In this document: positions 59,771 through 64,000 of the stretch, piece after piece
Numbering within the stretch: position 1 is the stretch's first letter
Layout: each line of letters starts with the position of its first letter
NCBI GenBank assembly: GCA_026706935.1
Contig: JAPOXV010000026.1
Span: 401,721 to 465,720, forward strand
Length of the DNA stretch: 64,000 bases
Source: Gammaproteobacteria bacterium
GTDB taxonomy: Bacteria; Pseudomonadota; Gammaproteobacteria; Pseudomonadales; Azotimanducaceae
Reading direction: 5' to 3'
The notes under the pieces: generated by a model
Told to the model about the DNA's origin: nothing
Database searches by the model: none
Seen by the model: only the letters and a program-made list of their open reading frames with translations
Position numbers and translations under genes: made by a program

Positions 59771-62041
59771 ATGAGTAAAGTGAGGCAAGAAGGAACCATG
59801 GAACACGATAGGCACTTTAGCGGAACGATAAAGCGGACATCTGCCGAATCCACGGTTGCTTGGTCGCCAGAGTCTTCGTCGCTAACTCAGCAACCGAACA
59901 TCGTCATCGTCATTCTCGATGACGTCGGCTATGCGGAATTTGGCTGCTATGGTTCTGATATCGAGACTCAAGCTTTAAACAGTCTCGCGGACGATGGACT
60001 TCGTTACGCAAATTTCCACGTAACGCCTCTCTGCTCGCCAACAAGAACTTGCCTACTTACAGGCCGCAATCATCACAGTGTCGGTATGAGTAGGGTAGCT
60101 GAGATAACGAATGGGTTTCCGAACACGCGTGGTTTCGTATCACGAGAAGCGGCAAATCTAGCTGAAATGTTGAGACCGCACGGTTATCAAACGTTGGCAG
60201 CGGGGAAGTGGCATCTGGGCTCCATCCACGAAACCAGTCCCGCAGGACCATACGACCACTGGCCCTTGCAACGAGGATTCGATCGTTTTCATGGCTTTCT
60301 ACCGGGTGAGACCAATCAATGGAATCCGGAGCTTATTTCTGGAAACGAACGAATTGAACTACCTCAGAGAGAGAACTACCACCTGTCGGAAGATATCGTC
60401 GACCAATCGTGCAAATGGCTTCGCCAGCTGGTTTCCGCCAATCCAGAACAGCCTTTCTTTCTATACGTGGCGTTCGCCGCCGGGCATTCTCCCCACCATA
60501 CACCGGCTGCGTACGTGCGGAAGTACAAAGGTCGGTTTGACGAAGGTTGGGATGTTGCACGAGCAACAATCCTGGAGAAGCAGATCGCCTCGGGTCTTCT
60601 GCCTGAAGGCCAACAGCTAGCGCCGAAAAACCCTGGTGTACAGGACTGGGACGACCTCGATGCAGATGAAAGGCGATTAGCTGTTCGATTGATGGAGGTC
60701 TATGCTGGGTTTTTGGATCACGCTGACGATCAAATCGCGAGACTTTTGGAACAGATCGATGTACTCGGCAAACGCGACAACACCATAGTGATTGCGATGT
60801 CAGATAACGGTGCGAGTCCGCTGGGCGGACTCCATGGTACGTACGATCACCAGCTCCCACGCAATGGAATTCTCACGAGCGTTGAAGATAACCTCGCTCG
60901 AATCGACGACATGGGAGGTCCTCTGACCTACAACCACTACCCGTTCGGCTGGGCGACGGCAGGAAACACGCCTTTCAAGCGATTCAAGGGTCACACGTAC
61001 GGGGGCGGCGTTCGAGCGCCACTGCTAATCCGCTGGCCGAATGGCATACGAGCAAAAGGCGAGACACGACGCCAGTTCTATCACGTGGTGGATATCACAC
61101 CGACTTTCATTGATTTGCTTGGTGTCCCGCTACCCAGCCATGTAAATGGGATAGAGCAAATCCCACTCCACGGGGTATCCATGGCGCATACCTTCAACGA
61201 CAATGAAGTGCCGACGCAAAAGACCCATCAGTACTTTGAGATGGTCGGTCAGCGAGGGATATGGCAGGAAGGATGGAAAGCTGTAACGTTCCATCAGCGG
61301 GGAGACGATTACGACTCAGATGTTTGGGAGCTCTACCACTTAGACAACGATATCGCGGAAATTGACGACCTCGCCGACAAGCATCCTGAGAAACTTGAGG
61401 CGCTCAAGGCGCTCTGGTGGCAAGAAGCAGAGCGCTTCGGTGTGCTCCCTCTGGATGATTTGAGTCATCGACCAAGTATCGGTTGGTGGCCGGAACCCAA
61501 AGATCGGTGGGTTCTTTACCAGGATGCAGTACTTCCGCACCATTTCAAGTCAGGTCCTCGGGTGCGCGGGGTGTCGCATCGGATCGTGGCTCGCATCGAA
61601 CGACGATCGACCGACCAAGATGGTGCCATCATCGCGGACGGCGGCAGATTTGGTGGATGGAGCATCTTCCTCCACCGTAATCGATTGCACTATACGACGA
61701 ATAACTTTGGTGAGCGCTGTCGGACGATTTCGAGCGCCGCGATCCCTCCTGGCGAAGCAACAATCCGTATCGATGTCGTACGTACAGGTGAGGATGAAGG
61801 GCACGTTCGGTTTTACATCAATGATGAACCTGGCGGCGAAGGAATTCTCTCGCCGTTCGGGTATCACAACTTCGTCAATGAACCGTTGGAGGTCGGTCGA
61901 GATAGTCAAACGCCTGTTGATGATCTTTACACCTCGCCTTTTGCATTCAAAGGAAAAATCGCTGATGTCGTGATCGAAGCGTTCGGTACCGAGGTACTAG
62001 ATCATGAGGCATTGTTAGAAGAGTTAATGACAAGCCAGTAG
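59771..62041 (+). CDS. arylsulfatase family protein
   Basis: A 756-residue sulfatase. The N-terminal alkaline-phosphatase-like domain has VILDDVGYAEFGCYG (metal-binding aspartates near 50-51), the formylglycine signature CSPTR (C88 to R92) followed by TCLLTGRN, AAGKWHLG, and MSDNGASPLGG. The signature cysteine must be oxidised by a formylglycine-generating enzyme, which is not in this window. Residues from about 590 form a beta-rich, LamG-like C-terminal domain (DGAIIADGGRFGGWSIFL, YINDEPGGEGILSPFGYHNF). No signal peptide is visible, so it may act in the cytoplasm. ATG 59798 is an alternative start with AGAAGGA close upstream. Confidence 0.9.
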   Translation: MSKVRQEGTMEHDRHFSGTIKRTSAESTVAWSPESSSLTQQPNIVIVILDDVGYAEFGCYGSDIETQALNSLADDGLRYANFHVTPLCSPTRTCLLTGRNHHSVGMSRVAEITNGFPNTRGFVSREAANLAEMLRPHGYQTLAAGKWHLGSIHETSPAGPYDHWPLQRGFDRFHGFLPGETNQWNPELISGNERIELPQRENYHLSEDIVDQSCKWLRQLVSANPEQPFFLYVAFAAGHSPHHTPAAYVRKYKGRFDEGWDVARATILEKQIASGLLPEGQQLAPKNPGVQDWDDLDADERRLAVRLMEVYAGFLDHADDQIARLLEQIDVLGKRDNTIVIAMSDNGASPLGGLHGTYDHQLPRNGILTSVEDNLARIDDMGGPLTYNHYPFGWATAGNTPFKRFKGHTYGGGVRAPLLIRWPNGIRAKGETRRQFYHVVDITPTFIDLLGVPLPSHVNGIEQIPLHGVSMAHTFNDNEVPTQKTHQYFEMVGQRGIWQEGWKAVTFHQRGDDYDSDVWELYHLDNDIAEIDDLADKHPEKLEALKALWWQEAERFGVLPLDDLSHRPSIGWWPEPKDRWVLYQDAVLPHHFKSGPRVRGVSHRIVARIERRSTDQDGAIIADGGRFGGWSIFLHRNRLHYTTNNFGERCRTISSAAIPPGEATIRIDVVRTGEDEGHVRFYINDEPGGEGILSPFGYHNFVNEPLEVGRDSQTPVDDLYTSPFAFKGKIADVVIEAFGTEVLDHEALLEELMTSQ

Positions 62042-62183
62042 GAAAATCGTGCCTCCATCGCTCGGTAGTAAATGTGTGACGAAACCTTCACATTTATTCC
62101 GGCTAATTGAAAGGCTGGAGTTCTTTACGGTAGTCTCAGAAACTATTTAATTGACGCACAGAGCTCGATACGGATGGCTTGAA

Positions 62184-63269
62184 ATGCCCGGAACCCGAAC
62201 TGATTTTGATCACGAAAAGGCGCAACGATTTGCCGCGAGAACGGGGCAACAGTTAGCGGCGGCAATAAACTGCTACCTATCGTACATTGGGGATGATCTA
62301 GGGCTATACAAGACGATCCTTGATCTCGGTTGGACCACAAGCGATGAATTGGCGACCGCTACCGGTCTCCACGAGCGATGGATTCGAGAGTGGTTGAGGC
62401 ATCAGGCGTGCAACCAACATCTCGACTACGACGTCGAGAAGGATGCGTTTTCGCTCAGTCCCGAAGCCGGTACGGTGCTCTGCGATGAGGATAGTCCTTA
62501 TTACTTCGCATCTGGCTTTCAGGCGTTTGCAGCGTTACGTTCGTCCGTAGATCGATTACCGGAAGCATTTTCTACCGGTTTGGGCATGCGATTTGATGAA
62601 CATGGTGCTGGTTGCGCTTGCGGTATCGAAAAACTAAATAACTATATCCCGAGGTTTGAGCTTGTTCAGTCCATACTCCCACAGCTAGTTGGTGTTTGCG
62701 AACGTTTAGAGGAAGGAGCTGCTGTAGCAGACGTCGGTTGCGGCGCAGGCATTGCACTTTTAAATATGGCGAAAGCGTTTCCCAAGTCGACCTTCACTGG
62801 TGTTGAGATTTCAACTCATGCCATCGAACGTGCTCGAGCGAATATCGAGGAATGGAATCTCTCGAATGTGTCGATCCAGGACGCACGAGAACAACCGCTA
62901 GCGAGTGATCATTCTTTCGATTTCGTCACGACGTTTGACGTTGTTCACGATACCCCTTTTCCAGATCGTTTGATTACTGAAATCTATTCGGCACTACGTC
63001 CTGACGGAACGTGGTTGTGTTCGGATATTCGGTCGTATCCAAAGTTCGCTGATAACTTGGCGGAGAATCCGGGTGCACCATTGTTGTATGGCTTCTCCGT
63101 TATGGTTTGCATGTCCTCAGCAATGTCTGAGCCGGGAGGTGCCGGGCTCGGAACGTTGGGATTCAATTCAGAGGTTGCTCAAGAGATGACCAGCATTGCT
63201 GGATTTACGCGCTTTCGTAAACTTGAATACGAAAACGCCATTAATAGCTATTACGAGATTCGGCCTTAA
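62184..63269 (+). CDS. class I SAM-dependent methyltransferase with N-terminal winged helix (Rv2258c-like)
   Basis: A 361-residue protein. The N-terminal winged-helix part (DELATATGLHERWIREWLRHQAC, then FSLSPEAGTVLCDEDSP) resembles the Rv2258c-type methyltransferases. The catalytic domain has motif I VADVGCGAGIALLNMAKAFP, the acidic GVEIS, FVTTFDVVHD and ALRPDGTWLCSDI. The substrate is unknown. ATG 62184 is preferred to a TTG at 62151, which lacks a ribosome-binding site. Together with FbiC it adds to a set of accessory genes here that resemble actinobacterial families. Confidence 0.85.
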   Translation: MPGTRTDFDHEKAQRFAARTGQQLAAAINCYLSYIGDDLGLYKTILDLGWTTSDELATATGLHERWIREWLRHQACNQHLDYDVEKDAFSLSPEAGTVLCDEDSPYYFASGFQAFAALRSSVDRLPEAFSTGLGMRFDEHGAGCACGIEKLNNYIPRFELVQSILPQLVGVCERLEEGAAVADVGCGAGIALLNMAKAFPKSTFTGVEISTHAIERARANIEEWNLSNVSIQDAREQPLASDHSFDFVTTFDVVHDTPFPDRLITEIYSALRPDGTWLCSDIRSYPKFADNLAENPGAPLLYGFSVMVCMSSAMSEPGGAGLGTLGFNSEVAQEMTSIAGFTRFRKLEYENAINSYYEIRP

Positions 63270-63289
63270 ATGTGACCTGATTTCCGCTG

Positions 63290-64000
63290 TCAGCTTAAAG
63301 GAACAATCGAAGCCAGTACGGACACGATTTCTTCAAATGCCGCGAAATCTTGGCGAACTTGATTCTCGTTATATCCTGCAATACGAGGTACGTGAACGTG
63401 TCCCATGGGGATTTTCGTTCCTAATTTCGATTGGAGGTTCAGCGCACGGTAGCTGACCTCATTTGATAGGAAATTTCCGCCAGAACCGGAAAGAGCGTGT
63501 TTGCCTTCGAGCGCATCTAAGGAAGACGCTTCGATCGCGCCGTCCTCGACAGTCGTCACAAGCCGGTTGTCTGAGATACGAGATCGGGTATCGGAACTCA
63601 TCTTTGAGAACATTTCGTCCACAGGTAGCGAAAACTCTAAAAACGACGGTCCGTCTAACGGCGGATCAAACGGATCAGTCGTTTGAGTCACATTGACATC
63701 TTGGTTATCAGGTCGTTTTGCGCCACGACATTTCGCTGGGAATCGTTCAAGGTCAAAACGTTCCCGGCCCATACTAACTGTCAGTACCAAAACCGTAGAA
63801 TCTAACTTAAATACTGGTTCGAGTGTGTTTTCTACGCAAAAGTCGTCAAAATCGGCGTATCTGACTGGAAAAATCATCGTTTTGACGTGTAAATTACTGA
63901 ATTTTTGGCCATTTAGCGCAAGCGCGAAAGCTCCAGATGGGTTGCATTGTTGAAGATTCATGTCTAATCCAAACGGATCAAACCCAGTGATGATGGCTTG
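63290..64000 (-). CDS. pyroglutamyl-peptidase I-like protein with Ser in place of the catalytic Cys (5' partial)
   Basis: The gene enters from the right edge; the frame is open to base 64000 and its N-terminal end reads AIITGFDPFG, the family glycine loop, so the ATG at 63961 is internal. NPSGAFALALNG, FPVRYADFDDF, DLERFPAKCRGAKRPDN and GHVHVP correspond in order to peptidase family C15 blocks. The catalytic Glu and His appear present (DLER, GHVH). The block that normally reads CN after the glycine loop is GGNFLSNEVSY: the nucleophile position is Ser (TCA, 63464-63466). It probably does not work as a normal pyroglutamyl peptidase; it may be a serine variant or a non-enzymatic homologue. Confidence 0.75.
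   Translation of the reverse strand, partial: QAIITGFDPFGLDMNLQQCNPSGAFALALNGQKFSNLHVKTMIFPVRYADFDDFCVENTLEPVFKLDSTVLVLTVSMGRERFDLERFPAKCRGAKRPDNQDVNVTQTTDPFDPPLDGPSFLEFSLPVDEMFSKMSSDTRSRISDNRLVTTVEDGAIEASSLDALEGKHALSGSGGNFLSNEVSYRALNLQSKLGTKIPMGHVHVPRIAGYNENQVRQDFAAFEEIVSVLASIVPLS

Overview
The window is the replication-origin region of a gammaproteobacterial chromosome. The order fmt-rsmB-trkA-trkH, then gyrB-recF-dnaN-dnaA read leftward, a 543-base gap, and rpmH-rnpA-yidD-yidC-mnmE-mnmG-rsmG-parA-parB and atpIBEFHAGDC read rightward is the classical oriC neighbourhood of Gammaproteobacteria. No rRNA, tRNA, CRISPR array, integrase or transposase was found. A marine or otherwise oligotrophic, lipid- and sulfate-ester-using heterotroph is a reasonable inference from the accessory genes. 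I cannot name the genus.

Layout. 1-1667: 5' end of a short beta-grasp glutamine synthetase (minus strand) with a good sigma-54 promoter, and a beta-lactamase-fold serine hydrolase. 1841-7688: fmt, rsmB, trkA, trkH and a lysophospholipid acyltransferase in one tightly overlapping operon. 7847-9624: two exported minus-strand proteins, one Sel1-like and one coiled-coil. 9666-15992: gyrB, recF, dnaN, dnaA, with a perfect 16-base parS site on each side of gyrB. 15993-16535: oriC, with a DnaA box and a 19-base palindrome. 16536-25263: rpmH to parB, interrupted by a second Sel1-like paralogue. rnpA and rsmG have no ATG, GTG or TTG in a position that fits the family. 25388-28701: a formyltransferase of the 10-formyl-THF hydrolase type, thymidine kinase, a luciferase-like flavin monooxygenase and a small partner. 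28931-35803: complete ATP synthase operon, then a NIPSNAP protein.

From 36336 the content is accessory: a UMF1/Atg22-like transporter, two consecutive Fe(II)/2-oxoglutarate oxygenases (PhyH and TauD types), an exported unknown, an NCS2 purine permease divergent from a trifunctional-type PutA without the DNA-binding domain, two tandem exported proteins built of carboxypeptidase-regulatory-like repeats, a fused FO synthase (FbiC, coenzyme F420 pathway), two tandem single-chain acyl-CoA carboxylases, an arylsulfatase, a methyltransferase and the start of a pyroglutamyl-peptidase-like gene.

The most unusual locus is 52880-59608. The two carboxylase genes share a 1417-base segment that I read as identical (all of the biotin carboxylase half), while their carboxyltransferase halves are clearly diverged. 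The first copy has glutamate where biotin should be attached, so it should not carry its own biotin. Together with the divergent FbiC gene this locus deserves the closest look. Other points are the gyrB leader with two mutually exclusive hairpins between parS and the start codon, and a pyroglutamyl-peptidase homologue whose nucleophilic cysteine is serine.
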